The position numbers and the translations under genes are program-made. A DNA stretch of 32,040 nucleotides from Acidobacteriota bacterium (GTDB taxonomy: Bacteria > Acidobacteriota > Vicinamibacteria > Fen-336), in assembly GCA_022340545.1 (NCBI GenBank), contig JAJDNV010000099.1, positions 1 through 32,040 on the forward strand, in the 5' to 3' direction. Every line of letters starts with the position of its first letter. The stretch's first letter is position 1. This document shows, in pieces, positions 1 through 8,882 of the stretch. Below the pieces are notes generated by a model that searched no databases, was not told the origin of the DNA, and saw nothing but the letters and a program-made list of their open reading frames with translations.

Positions 1-758
1 TCGGGGTCCCCGATCCGGGTCTCGAGCTCGTCGAGGAGCCGCTGGCCGGACTCCTTGCTGTAGGGCCGGCGGTAGAAGCCGTCGAGGTCCATCTTCGGGT
101 GGATGGTGAGGGACAGGCTCTTGAAGAGCTTGCCCGGCATCTGCTTGTGGAGCAGCAGCCGCCGGAAGCCGTCCACCCGAACCGGCACCGCGATGGCCCG
201 GGTCTGGTGGAGGAGCCGCGCCACTCCCGCCCGTAGCGGGGCCCCCTTCTTCGTGGTGCCGGCGGGGAAGTGAAGGAGCCATCCGTCGCGGATGGCCTCC
301 TGGACGCGGGCGACGCCGTCGAGGTCGACCGGACGCTGGACGTCGGCTCCGGCGTCCCTGAAGCTCCGCTTGAAGGTGACCCCGCCCGCAAGCTTCATGA
401 CCGCGGTGAGGAGGTTCTTCTTCATCGTCTCTTCCGCGGCCGAGAAGCGGAGGATCGGCTCCTCCAGCGGGAACTGGTAGCGGACGTAGACCAGGTCGAA
501 GAAGGCGAGGGCCTCCATGAAGTAGGTCTGGTGGTTTGCCAGGAACACGACGTTGCGACGAGGGAGCTCGGGCAGGAGCTCGTCGCCCGTCACGTGCACG
601 TCGTTGAGGATGGAGAGGTAGGGAACGGTGAATCCGACCCCGAACCCGGCGAGGATCCCGCGTCGCACCCACCGGTCGAGGAAGGTCCGGGCCGCCTTCT
701 TCTCGGGCAGCACCTCGCCGACGAGGCGGGATGTCGCGGGTCTGATCGGGCGTCCCAT
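1..758 (-). CDS. PlsC-like lysophospholipid acyltransferase, 3' end outside window
   Basis: The minus-strand frame opens with ATG at 758 and is still open at base 1, so 252 codons are seen and the C-terminus is missing. Residues 69-83 carry the PlsC block I motif as NHQTYFME: His76 is followed five residues later by Met and six later by Glu, instead of the classical HX4D. Block III appears as FPAGTTKKG (about residues 164-172) instead of FPEGTR. From memory, a family of bacterial acyltransferases with NHQTYFxD and FPQGTTK is common in Bacteroidota, and this protein resembles it. The probable role is acylation of a lysophospholipid or other glycerolipid at the inner membrane. The start overlaps the stop of the phosphohexomutase gene in an ATGA, so translational coupling is likely. 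The acceptor and acyl donor cannot be told from the sequence. Confidence 0.8.
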   Translation of the reverse strand, partial: MGRPIRPATSRLVGEVLPEKKAARTFLDRWVRRGILAGFGVGFTVPYLSILNDVHVTGDELLPELPRRNVVFLANHQTYFMEALAFFDLVYVRYQFPLEEPILRFSAAEETMKKNLLTAVMKLAGGVTFKRSFRDAGADVQRPVDLDGVARVQEAIRDGWLLHFPAGTTKKGAPLRAGVARLLHQTRAIAVPVRVDGFRRLLLHKQMPGKLFKSLSLTIHPKMDLDGFYRRPYSKESGQRLLDELETRIGDP

Positions 759-2536
759 CAGTTGAGACCGAGCCGCTCGAGCAGCGCCCGCCTGAACGCC
801 TGTCCCTCCTCTTCGAGACGCGTTCGCACGGACGCCACCTCCGTCGGACGGTCCGCATGCCCAAGGAGCTCGAGGTAGAACTTGATCTTCGGCTCGGTTC
901 CGCTCGGGCGGACGGTGAGCCGCGCCCCGTCGGCGGACTGGAAGGTCAGCAGGTCGGAGCGAGGCAGCTCGACCGCGCTCCGCTTCCCGTCGACCGTCTC
1001 CTCTCCCACCAGGGCGTCCACAAAGCGAACCACCGGGCTCGCACCGATGCGCTCGAGCGGCCGAGAGCGCAGCGCGTTCATCGCCACCCGGATGCGTTCC
1101 CGGCCCTCGCGGTCGGGCAACGTGACCGACCACGGCACCGGGTGGGAGAGGCCGTGGGCCACGTGGAGCTCGTCGATACGGTCGAGCAACGTCCGTCCCC
1201 GTCCTTTCAGATGTCGGGCCAGCTCGGCGAGGCGAAGGGCGGCACCGATCCCGTCCTTGTCGCGCACCAGGGGGCCCACGGAGTACCCGAGGGCCTCCTC
1301 GTACCCGAAGACGAAGGCCTGGCCGGCCGCTTCGCCCTCGAGGGCGGCCTCCATGATCCACTTGAACCCGGTGAGGGTCTCGCGGAAGAAGACGCCCCGA
1401 TCGCGCGCCATCCGCGACAGGAGGCTCGAGGAGACGACGCTGGTCACGACGAGCTTGCCGCGCCCCGCCGTCTCGGCGTGCTCCATGGCGTCGTCGGCGA
1501 GGAGGACGCCGATCTCGTTGCCCCCCAGCATGCGATAGCCATGACCTGCCGCATCGGGCACGGCGGCGGCGAGGCGGTCGGCGTCCGGGTCGTTGGCGAG
1601 GACCAGCTCCGCCCCCGTCTCCGCGGCCAGGGCGAACACCCGCTCCATCGTCCCCGGCTCCTCGGGGTTGGGGAGGCGGACGGTGGGGAACGCGCCGTCG
1701 GGGTCGCACTGCGAAGGCACCGAGGCCACGCCCGCGAAGCCGGACCGTGCGAGGGCGCGGACGACCAGACGGTGCCCCACCCCGTGGAGGGCGGTGTAGG
1801 CGATGCGCAGCGGCGTCGTCTCCGGGGGGTGCAGCGCCGCCCGGGCGAGGCCATCGAGGTAGGCTCCCTCCACCCTGCGATCCGTCGTGTCCACGAGCCG
1901 CCGGAGGCCGCCGGCGGCTGCATCCGAGGGGGATGGGCGGGAGATCGCGCCGAGCGAAGGTGCACGATCGATGCACGCGGCGATGGCCGAATCGACGGGC
2001 GGGGCGATCTGCGCTCCCGTCGGCAGGTAGACCTTGTAGCCGTTGTCGCCCGGCGGGTTGTGGCTGGCGGTGATGACCACACCGGCCGCCGCACCGATGC
2101 GGGGCACCGCGAAGGAGACGAGGGGCGTGGGCACCGGGTCGGGAAAGAGATGAACGGGGATGTCGAGCCCCGCCAGGACCGCCGCGGTGTCCTCGGCGAA
2201 CTGGCGGCTCGAGCGACGCCCGTCGAACCCGACGACGACACCCTGCCGCCGGGGGTCGGGCCCACCGCGAGCGCTCGCCTCGGCGAGGTGCGTGCCCACC
2301 CCCCACGCGGCCTTCATGACCACGAGGCGGTTCATCCTGGCGAGGCCGGCTTCCACCCGGCCCCTCAGGCCGGCGGTCCCGAACTCGAGCGGCCCCGAGA
2401 AGCGGTCCACCAGCTCCCGGCGCTCTTCCTCGCCCCCCCCGTCCGCCCGCTCCAGGAGCTCCCGGAGCTCCGCCCGCGTCTCGGGATCCGGGTCCTCCGA
2501 GAGAAAGGCCCGGGCCGCGGCGATCGGATCCAGCAT
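758..2536 (-). CDS. Phospho-sugar mutase (phosphoglucomutase/phosphomannomutase, PGM2-like)
   Basis: This 592-residue protein belongs to the alpha-D-phosphohexomutase superfamily, which interconverts hexose 1- and 6-phosphates. All four signatures are visible: phosphoserine loop TASHNP near 156-161 (Ser158), Mg-binding loop DPDADR at 316-321, sugar-specificity loop GYEEALGY at 411-418, and phosphate-binding loop RPSGTEPK from 543. GTAGLRG near 53-59 and the total length match the long PGM2/phosphopentomutase-like branch better than the 450-residue ManB/GlmM branch. Substrate preference (glucose, mannose or pentose phosphate) cannot be fixed by eye. The start codon has no Shine-Dalgarno sequence but lies just after a TAGAAT box, so the mRNA may be leaderless. 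The stop overlaps the start of the downstream acyltransferase. Confidence 0.93.
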   Translation of the reverse strand: MLDPIAAARAFLSEDPDPETRAELRELLERADGGGEEERRELVDRFSGPLEFGTAGLRGRVEAGLARMNRLVVMKAAWGVGTHLAEASARGGPDPRRQGVVVGFDGRRSSRQFAEDTAAVLAGLDIPVHLFPDPVPTPLVSFAVPRIGAAAGVVITASHNPPGDNGYKVYLPTGAQIAPPVDSAIAACIDRAPSLGAISRPSPSDAAAGGLRRLVDTTDRRVEGAYLDGLARAALHPPETTPLRIAYTALHGVGHRLVVRALARSGFAGVASVPSQCDPDGAFPTVRLPNPEEPGTMERVFALAAETGAELVLANDPDADRLAAAVPDAAGHGYRMLGGNEIGVLLADDAMEHAETAGRGKLVVTSVVSSSLLSRMARDRGVFFRETLTGFKWIMEAALEGEAAGQAFVFGYEEALGYSVGPLVRDKDGIGAALRLAELARHLKGRGRTLLDRIDELHVAHGLSHPVPWSVTLPDREGRERIRVAMNALRSRPLERIGASPVVRFVDALVGEETVDGKRSAVELPRSDLLTFQSADGARLTVRPSGTEPKIKFYLELLGHADRPTEVASVRTRLEEEGQAFRRALLERLGLN

Positions 2537-2542
2537 CGCGTC

Positions 2543-2548
2543 ATTCTA
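2543..2548 (-). promoter_or_regulatory. Candidate -10 box (TAGAAT) for a leaderless phosphohexomutase mRNA
   Basis: Read on the minus strand, TAGAAT ends six bases before the ATG at 2536. That places the expected transcription start on or next to the A of the start codon. No ribosome binding site is present between them. No good -35 is visible. The same arrangement recurs at four other genes in this window. Confidence 0.5.
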
Positions 2549-2612
2549 GAGCCTCAGGTGCTAGGATCGCGCCGTGGAGTAGACCCGCCGCCGGGCGCCC
2601 GGCCGCAGCGTA

Positions 2613-3422
2613 CTAGCGGCCGTGCAGGGCGGGCGGCAGGAAGAACACGACGACCGTCACCGCCGCCGCCGCGACGACGAGGGTGCGCGCGAAGCGGTCC
2701 GTCTTGTCCCTGGTCGCCGCCACCGCCACCACGGCCGCGACCCAGGCCAGCCACAGCACGAGGGTCTTGGTGCCGATCGGCTCGTCCCCGAGCGGCCAGC
2801 TCGCCCAGAAAGCGTCGAGGGCGAACTTCTGCACGATCGGTCCGAGGATCATCCCCCCGATCGTGATGCTGGCGAGGGTCACCCGCGAGAGGAAAAACGT
2901 ATCCGGGAGCGTCCAGAGTGCACCGAGACCGGCCCGGACACCGATCAGCATCGAGAGGAAGATGAAGACGGCGTGAGAGAGGAACAAGACCCGGGGCACG
3001 CGGCCCCGGTACCGCATGACGACTGGCCCCTCCTCGGGGATGCGCGTGAGGCCGGACGGGCCGGCCAGCACCACCGAGTACTCGAGCTGCCCCCCCGGCG
3101 GCTGGGGCGGAAGCAGGCCGAACAGCTCCTCGCCGTCGTGGAGCATCGTGATGCCGCCGAAGGGCTCGTCGCCCGGGTGGGGGCGCCATCGGAGCGTCCC
3201 CGAAAGATCCGCGGGGGCGGCGATCGCGACCCGGAGCGGCTCACCGACGACCCCGCTGCGGAGAAAGCTGTAGCGGACGGTCGTCCCGGAGATCACCACC
3301 TCGCCCTCCCTCGGGGGCGTGGGATCCGTCCACCACTGCCAGGCCGCCGCCGTGAGCGTGACGGCGAGGGCGGCGGCCCAGAGAAGGACGGAGCCGGGAG
3401 CGGAACGCCTCCCGTCAGCCAT
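2613..3422 (-). CDS. Conserved membrane protein with an extracytoplasmic beta-rich domain
   Basis: I do not recognise a named family with certainty. The 269-residue protein has a first hydrophobic helix at about 11-30, then a soluble segment of roughly 110 residues (about 31-142) rich in beta-type sequence. Four more helices follow near 144-168, 176-203, 218-237 and 246-265. The segment FWASWPLGDEPIGTKT (205-220) resembles a conserved motif I recall from uncharacterised membrane proteins of Bacteroidota and Acidobacteriota. A role in the cell envelope is likely but no reaction can be inferred. It is upstream of, and on the same strand as, the phosphohexomutase (76 bp gap), yet that gene has its own promoter-like box. 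Its start faces the histidine kinase gene across 122 bp. Confidence 0.75.
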   Translation of the reverse strand: MADGRRSAPGSVLLWAAALAVTLTAAAWQWWTDPTPPREGEVVISGTTVRYSFLRSGVVGEPLRVAIAAPADLSGTLRWRPHPGDEPFGGITMLHDGEELFGLLPPQPPGGQLEYSVVLAGPSGLTRIPEEGPVVMRYRGRVPRVLFLSHAVFIFLSMLIGVRAGLGALWTLPDTFFLSRVTLASITIGGMILGPIVQKFALDAFWASWPLGDEPIGTKTLVLWLAWVAAVVAVAATRDKTDRFARTLVVAAAAVTVVVFFLPPALHGR

Positions 3423-3466
3423 GGAACCACCCGCACGCGAGCGGTTGAGCTGGCATGGTGCGAGCT

Positions 3467-3496
3467 ACGTTACCGAGAGCCCGGTCGGGAGGTCAA
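3467..3496 (-). promoter_or_regulatory. Possible sigma70-type promoter for the membrane protein gene
   Basis: On the minus strand TTGACC (3496-3491) is followed after 18 bases by TAACGT (3472-3467). The transcription start would fall about 40 bases before the ATG at 3422. The -35 matches 5 of 6 and the -10 only 3 of 6, so this is a weak call. No convincing promoter was seen for the opposite histidine kinase gene. Confidence 0.3.
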
Positions 3497-3544
3497 GCGG
3501 ACGCGGAGCGTGTTACTGTTTCTCGCTGAAAGGCTTCCGGCACG

Positions 3545-6436
3545 ATGTCGACGCTCGACGCTATCCTGCTCATCCTCGTTGCCGCGGTTGTGGCGTGGGC
3601 GCTCGTCCTGTACCAGCGTGCGGCCGCGGCCCGACGCGCGCTGCGCGAGCGGGAGGCCGAGCTCGCCACGGAGCGTGAGGTGGCGACGAGCCTGCGCGCC
3701 AGCGAAGGGCGCTACCGGCAGCTGGTCGAGTCCGCCGACGACCTGATCTTCCGAACCGACACCGAGGGCCGCTTCAACTACGTGAACCCGGCGGTGGCGG
3801 AAGCCCTCGGGTTCTCCGCGGCCGAGCTTCTCGGCCGTCACTTCCGCGAACGCGTGCGCCCGGATTATCAGGAGCAGGCGCGGCAGTTCTACGAGGACCA
3901 GCGTCTCCAGGGGATCCCGAACACCTACTGCGAGTTTCCCATGGTGTCCCGCTCCGGTCAGGACGTCTGGCTGGGCCAGCGTGTCCAGGTCGCCACGGAG
4001 GACGGGCGCTTCACCGGCTTGCTGGCCGTCGCCCGCGACATCACCGACCGGAAGCTGGTCGAGCAGGCCCTGGAGCGCGAGCGCGAGCAGCTCCGGCAGA
4101 TCGTGACCCACGCGCCGGTGGCGATGGCGATGCTCGACCGGGAAGGCCGCCACGTCGCCCACAGCGCGCGCTGGCTCAGATACGTCGCGGCGGAGGATCC
4201 GTCGGTGGTCGGGCGCACGCTGCGCGAGCTCTGGCCCGACATGCCCGCGAGGTACGACCACGTCCTCACCCGGGCCCTCTCCGGCGAGGTCGTCTCCGAG
4301 CCGGAGGACGCGCTCGAGCGCGCGGACGGCTCCAAGGTCTGGCTGCGCTGGACGGTCCATCCCTGGCGCGATGCCCACGGGGCGGTAGGGGGGGTGGTTC
4401 TGGCGGCCCAGAGCATCGATCTCCTGGTTCGGGCGCGCCAGGCCGCGGTCGAGGCATCGCGTCTGAAGTCGGAGTTCGTGGCGAACATGAGCCACGAGAT
4501 CCGCACTCCGATGAACGGCATCATCGGCATGACGCGGCTCCTCCTCGACACCGATCTCACGGCGGATCAGCGGGAGTTCGCAGACGTCATCGACGGATCC
4601 GGCCGCGCGCTGCTCGAGATCATCAACGACATCCTCGATTTCTCGAAGATCGAGGCGGGGCGGATCGACCTCGAGATCGTGGACTTCGACCTCCGCCGGG
4701 CGGTACGCGAGGTTCTCGGATCCTTCGCCGAGGCCGCTCAGGCCCGGGGACTCGAGCTCCTCTGCCTCATCCGCCACGACGTGCCGAGCGCGCTCCGGGG
4801 CGATCCCGGTCGACTGCGCCAGGTCCTCACGAACCTCGTCGGCAACGCGGTGAAGTTCACGGAGAAGGGCGAGGTCGTTCTCCGGGTCACCCTCACGTCG
4901 TCCGTGGAGGACGCGGCGGTCGTCCGCTTCGAGGTGCGCGACACCGGCATCGGGATCGAGCCGGAGCTGAGGCCGCGGCTCTTCGAATCCTTCGTCCAGG
5001 CCGACGGCTCCACCACCCGCCGCTACGGCGGGACCGGGCTGGGCCTCGCCATCTCGCGGCGCCTGGTGCAGCTCATGGGCAGCGACATCGAGGTGGAGAG
5101 CCGGGTCGGGGAGGGCAGTGTCTTCTCCTTCGCCGTCCGCTTCGAGCGCCAGCCCCGAGCCGCGACCACCCTGTCCACACCCCCGACGCGTCTGGCCGGT
5201 CGACGCGTCCTCGTCGTCGACGACAACGCCACCAATCGCCAGATTCTCCGGCAGCAGCTCGGCCACTGGGGGCTCCGGGTCACCGCCGTCGAGGGCGGCC
5301 TGGAAGCCCTCGCCGTGCTGCGCGACGGCGCGGCGTCGGGGCAGCGCCACGACCTGGCCATCCTCGACATGAAGATGCCGGGGATGGACGGCCTGAGCCT
5401 GGCCCGCGCGATCAAGAGCGACGAGACGCTCGAGAGCGTGCGCCTCGTCCTCCTGACCTCCATCGGCCAGAGGGGGCACGGGGCGGAGGCGTCGCGCATC
5501 GGGATCTCGGCCTATCTCACCAAGCCGGTCGACGAGGCCGACCTCTACGACTGCCTCGTCGAAGTGCTCACGCGGGGGACGCGGCGGGCGCCTTCGCTCG
5601 TCACCCGGCACAGCCTGCGGGAGGCGCGCCCCCAGAAGGGAGCGCGGGTGCTGGTCGCCGAGGACAACGAGGTCAACCAGAAGGTCGCGGTCCGGCTCCT
5701 GGAGAAGCAGGGCTATCGCGTCGAGGTGGCGGACAACGGGCGCGAGGCGCTCGAGGCTTGTCAGCGATCCGTCTACGACGCGGTGCTGATGGACGGCCAG
5801 ATGCCGGGGATGGACGGCTTCGAGGCCACCCGACGCATCCGGGAAGAGGAAGGCGAGGAGCGCCACACGCCGATCATCGCCATGACCGCGAGTGCGATGA
5901 AGGGCGACCGGGAACGATGCCTCGAGGCCGGGATGGACGACTACGTGGCCAAGCCGGTGACCCCGGAGTCCCTCGACGCGGTTCTCAAGCGGTGGGTCAA
6001 GGGGCGCGCGCCGCTGCTGGAGGCCTCCCCGGCGCCGCCGCCGTCGGCGTCGGACGAGCTGCTCGACGACGGCGTCATCCAGAGCCTGATGTCGGTCGAC
6101 GAGGACGGCACCCTCATGGACGAGGTCGTCGCGACCTTTCTGCGGATCGCTCCCAAGCGGCTCACCGCGCTGCACAAGGCGGCCCGGGGCAATGCCGCCG
6201 AGCTCGAGCGAACCGCCCACAGCTTCCTCGGCAGCTGCGGCAACCTCGGCTGCCGCCGCATGGCCGACCTGTGTGCGCGGCTCGAGGTGCTCGGACGCTC
6301 GGGATCGACCGAGGGCGCGCCGGAGCTGGTCCGCGTGCTCGAGCAAGAGCTCGCCTTGGTCCGACCCCACCTCGAGGAGCTGCCGCGGCGCCACCCGAAG
6401 CGGGCGGCCTCGCCGGAGGGGCCTGCCGCGTCGTGA
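3545..6436 (+). CDS. Hybrid sensor histidine kinase with two receiver domains and HPt (BarA-like)
   Basis: This 963-residue membrane kinase starts a multistep phosphorelay. One N-terminal helix lies at about 5-23 with no large periplasmic domain, so sensing is probably through two PAS domains (about 52-170 and 180-292). The dimerisation/phosphoacceptor motif SHEIRTPMN gives His317. The ATPase N box has Asn434, with G boxes DTGIG and GGTGLGL near 466-501. Receiver 1 spans about 552-676 with Asp608, and receiver 2 about 699-817 with Asp750. The C-terminal HPt domain has AHSFLGS with His892. In that HPt the usual Lys of the AHxLKGS motif is Leu. No partner response regulator with an output domain is adjacent; the lone receiver protein encoded at 10176-10583 is a possible partner only by proximity. 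The acyltransferase gene follows after 7 bp. Confidence 0.95.
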   Translation: MSTLDAILLILVAAVVAWALVLYQRAAAARRALREREAELATEREVATSLRASEGRYRQLVESADDLIFRTDTEGRFNYVNPAVAEALGFSAAELLGRHFRERVRPDYQEQARQFYEDQRLQGIPNTYCEFPMVSRSGQDVWLGQRVQVATEDGRFTGLLAVARDITDRKLVEQALEREREQLRQIVTHAPVAMAMLDREGRHVAHSARWLRYVAAEDPSVVGRTLRELWPDMPARYDHVLTRALSGEVVSEPEDALERADGSKVWLRWTVHPWRDAHGAVGGVVLAAQSIDLLVRARQAAVEASRLKSEFVANMSHEIRTPMNGIIGMTRLLLDTDLTADQREFADVIDGSGRALLEIINDILDFSKIEAGRIDLEIVDFDLRRAVREVLGSFAEAAQARGLELLCLIRHDVPSALRGDPGRLRQVLTNLVGNAVKFTEKGEVVLRVTLTSSVEDAAVVRFEVRDTGIGIEPELRPRLFESFVQADGSTTRRYGGTGLGLAISRRLVQLMGSDIEVESRVGEGSVFSFAVRFERQPRAATTLSTPPTRLAGRRVLVVDDNATNRQILRQQLGHWGLRVTAVEGGLEALAVLRDGAASGQRHDLAILDMKMPGMDGLSLARAIKSDETLESVRLVLLTSIGQRGHGAEASRIGISAYLTKPVDEADLYDCLVEVLTRGTRRAPSLVTRHSLREARPQKGARVLVAEDNEVNQKVAVRLLEKQGYRVEVADNGREALEACQRSVYDAVLMDGQMPGMDGFEATRRIREEEGEERHTPIIAMTASAMKGDRERCLEAGMDDYVAKPVTPESLDAVLKRWVKGRAPLLEASPAPPPSASDELLDDGVIQSLMSVDEDGTLMDEVVATFLRIAPKRLTALHKAARGNAAELERTAHSFLGSCGNLGCRRMADLCARLEVLGRSGSTEGAPELVRVLEQELALVRPHLEELPRRHPKRAASPEGPAAS

Positions 6437-6443
6437 GGGTCGC

Positions 6444-7865
6444 ATGATACGCGCCGCGTTGCGTGCCGTTTTGGAGGCGGTCTTCCGGGTGCTCTTCACC
6501 TACGACTGCCTCGACGAGCACAAGATCCCGGCCACGGGACCGGCGGTGATCGCCGCCAACCACCCCTCCTACCTCGATCCAATCCTCCTCTCGCTCCAGG
6601 TCGAGCGGCCCATCCGTTTCATGGCCTGGGACGCGCTCTTTCGGGTTCCCTTGCTGGGCGCCCTCATGCGCCTCTTCGGTGCCTTTCCGGTGGACGTCCG
6701 GGGAGGCCGGGGACGCGACGCCTACGAGAGGGCCCGCGCCCTGGTCGAGCAGGGCGAGCTGGTCGGCATCTTCCCGGAGGGGAAGCGCTCGCGCTCGGGC
6801 TGGATGGAGGAACGGCTGCGGGAGGGCGCAGCCCGGCTCTCCTGGGAGACAGGCGCCCCGCTCGTGCCGGCCACCATCACCGGAGCCTTCCGGGCGTGGC
6901 CCTACTTCCGTGCGTTGCCCGAGCCCGCGAAGATCAGGGTGCGCTATCACGATCCGATTGACCCCGAGCCCTACCGCCGGCTGCCGGAGGAGGAGGGCGT
7001 GGCCGCTCTGCTCGATGAGCTGCGACAACGGGTGGAGCGCACCCTCATGCCCGGGGTGAAAGCCGATCTGCGGATCAGCACTCTCTACCACGCCCCGGCA
7101 CCCTGGCCGCGGCTCTTCGAGACGCTGCCCCCACTCGGCCTCGCCCTCCTCGTGTTCTGGAGGACGCGGTCCTTCTCGGACGTCTGGCCCTGCTACGCCT
7201 ACATCGGCTACCTGCTGCTCGACCTCCTCGTCATCCCCCAACGCCGCCTCACGAAGTGGATTCGCAACGGCTCGTCCGCCGCCTTCACGCTCGTGTACGC
7301 GAACTGGGTCCTGCCGAAGCTGGGCTTGCCCGAGGTGCCGGGTGGGGGGGCGCTGCTGGCGGTGATGGCGGGGGCGACCTTCCCCTATCTCTACGAGCGC
7401 GGCCGGGTTGCGGTGGACTTCCTTCAGGGGACGGCGCTGGCCGCGCTCCTGACCCTCGGAACGTTGTACCTCGCGCCCACCGGACTCGGCCCCCACCTGA
7501 CGCTGCCGCTGTATGCCGCGGCCTACGCGTGGGAGCGCCGGACGGTGTTCTGGCAGTACACGGCTCCGATCCTCGCCGCCTATGCGCTGCTGGTGCCGCT
7601 CTGGCTCGGCGGAGACTCGGAGCTGCTGCACTACGCGGTGGCCGGGCTCGTCGCCTGGCTTCTCGCGCGGTTCTTCTCGTCCGAGCCTTCACACGAGGAG
7701 TCGGGCGAGACGGTCACTCCGAACGAGGCCCCCGGCGCTCTCGGTCTGCTCGACGAGCTCGAACGCCCGGTCGCCGGCAGCGCGAAACCAAACCGCGATC
7801 GGGAGGACGACCGGCCGCCTCCGACGGACCAGCGCCCTTTACCCCCCGGTCTGCTCGACTGGTAG
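6444..7865 (+). CDS. PlsC-type acyltransferase fused to a polytopic membrane domain
   Basis: The N-terminal domain (about 1-210) is a canonical glycerolipid acyltransferase: NHPSYLD gives the HX4D pair His40/Asp45, and FPEGKR (110-115) is the EGxR acceptor-binding motif. The C-terminal half (about 225-411) is hydrophobic with six to eight predicted helices, which ordinary 1-acylglycerol-3-phosphate acyltransferases (about 240 residues) lack; the total is 473 residues. The last 60 residues are polar. I chose ATG 6444 because it lies seven bases after the kinase stop; the open frame upstream only overlaps the kinase gene. Cotranscription with the kinase is likely. The product probably acts at the cytoplasmic face of the inner membrane. 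The 3' end overlaps the end of the convergent reductase gene by 27 bp. Confidence 0.87.
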   Translation: MIRAALRAVLEAVFRVLFTYDCLDEHKIPATGPAVIAANHPSYLDPILLSLQVERPIRFMAWDALFRVPLLGALMRLFGAFPVDVRGGRGRDAYERARALVEQGELVGIFPEGKRSRSGWMEERLREGAARLSWETGAPLVPATITGAFRAWPYFRALPEPAKIRVRYHDPIDPEPYRRLPEEEGVAALLDELRQRVERTLMPGVKADLRISTLYHAPAPWPRLFETLPPLGLALLVFWRTRSFSDVWPCYAYIGYLLLDLLVIPQRRLTKWIRNGSSAAFTLVYANWVLPKLGLPEVPGGGALLAVMAGATFPYLYERGRVAVDFLQGTALAALLTLGTLYLAPTGLGPHLTLPLYAAAYAWERRTVFWQYTAPILAAYALLVPLWLGGDSELLHYAVAGLVAWLLARFFSSEPSHEESGETVTPNEAPGALGLLDELERPVAGSAKPNRDREDDRPPPTDQRPLPPGLLDW

Positions 7866-8882
7866 CGGCATCGGGGGGTCGGCGATCTTCAGGAGCTGCT
7901 TGCCCCGGTTCTTTCCCTCGAAGAGGCGGTTGAGCGTGGCCGGGGCGTTCTCGAGCCCCTCCTGGATATCCTCCTCGTGCCGGAGCTTGCCCTCCTGGAC
8001 CCACTGGGACAGGGCCGCCACGGCCTCGCCCGCCCGGTCCATGTAGTCGAGGATGATGAAGCCCTCCATGCGCCCGCGCTGGACGAGGAGCGAGAGGTAG
8101 TTCCGCGGTCCGGGAGGGGGGGCCTTCTCGTTGTACGCGGAGATGGCCCCGCAGATCACCACCCGGCCCCGCATCGCGAGGTGGGCCAGGGCCGCGTCCA
8201 GGATCTCCCCCCCGACGTTGTCGAAGAACAGGTCGATGCCGTCGGGGCAGAGCTCGCCGAGACGGCGGTCGACCCGCTCGGCCCGATAGTCGATCACCGC
8301 ATCGAAGCCCGCCTCGTCCGTGAGCCACGCGCACTTCTCGGGTCCCCCGGCGATGCCCACGACGCGACAGCCGTGGATCTTCCCAACCTGGCCCACCACC
8401 GAGCCGGTGGCCCCGGCCGCACCCGAGACGACGAGCGTCTCGCCCGCCCGCGGCCGGCCCACCTCGAGCAGACCGAAGTAGGCGGTGATGCCGGTCAGGC
8501 CCAGGACGCTCATGGCGAGCGGGATGTCGACGCCCGCCGGGAGCTTCGAGATCGGGAGCGGCCCACTGCCGTCCGTCAGGAGGTAGTCCTGCCAGCCGAC
8601 GCCGCCCTGGACGATCTCGCCCGGTCGGTAGCCGTCGCGCCTCGAGCCCACCACCTGGCCGACGCCGAAGGATCGGACAACGTCACCGATCGCCATGGCC
8701 GGGATGTAGGTGTCCCGTGACATCCATCCGCGCTGCGTCGGGTCCATGGACAGGTACAGGTTGCGGACCAGGAACTGGCCCTCGCCTACGGACGGGACCG
8801 GCTCTTCGGCCCAGCTGAAGTCCGCCTCGCTGATCGTTCCCCTCGGACGGCGGGCCAGGCGCCACTGCCGATTCTTCGTCAT
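7839..8882 (-). CDS. NAD(P)H-dependent MDR oxidoreductase (CurA / prostaglandin reductase type)
   Basis: This 347-residue zinc-independent medium-chain reductase resembles leukotriene B4 12-hydroxydehydrogenase/prostaglandin reductase and E. coli CurA, which reduce the C=C bond of alpha,beta-unsaturated ketones and aldehydes. Visible marks are LYLSMDPTQRGWM near 42-54, typical of this subfamily, and the Rossmann loop AAGATGSVVGQ at 155-165. FFDNVGGEILD lies in the second half. The zinc ligands of alcohol dehydrogenases are absent. The start overlaps the stop of the upstream hydrolase gene in an ATGA, so the two are translationally coupled. A shared job in removing reactive carbonyls or in degrading small molecules is possible but unproven. 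Confidence 0.92.
   Translation of the reverse strand: MTKNRQWRLARRPRGTISEADFSWAEEPVPSVGEGQFLVRNLYLSMDPTQRGWMSRDTYIPAMAIGDVVRSFGVGQVVGSRRDGYRPGEIVQGGVGWQDYLLTDGSGPLPISKLPAGVDIPLAMSVLGLTGITAYFGLLEVGRPRAGETLVVSGAAGATGSVVGQVGKIHGCRVVGIAGGPEKCAWLTDEAGFDAVIDYRAERVDRRLGELCPDGIDLFFDNVGGEILDAALAHLAMRGRVVICGAISAYNEKAPPPGPRNYLSLLVQRGRMEGFIILDYMDRAGEAVAALSQWVQEGKLRHEEDIQEGLENAPATLNRLFEGKNRGKQLLKIADPPMPLPVEQTGG

Noticed and set aside
857-2866. 669-codon plus-strand open frame opposite the phosphohexomutase
   Set aside because: No motif, very Arg/Gly/Pro/His-rich; the minus strand holds the complete enzyme.
3470-6499. 1,009-codon minus-strand open frame opposite the histidine kinase
   Set aside because: It is a shadow of GC-rich coding sequence: no domain motifs, Arg/His/Asp/Gly/Leu-rich composition, while the plus strand has a complete, motif-perfect kinase.
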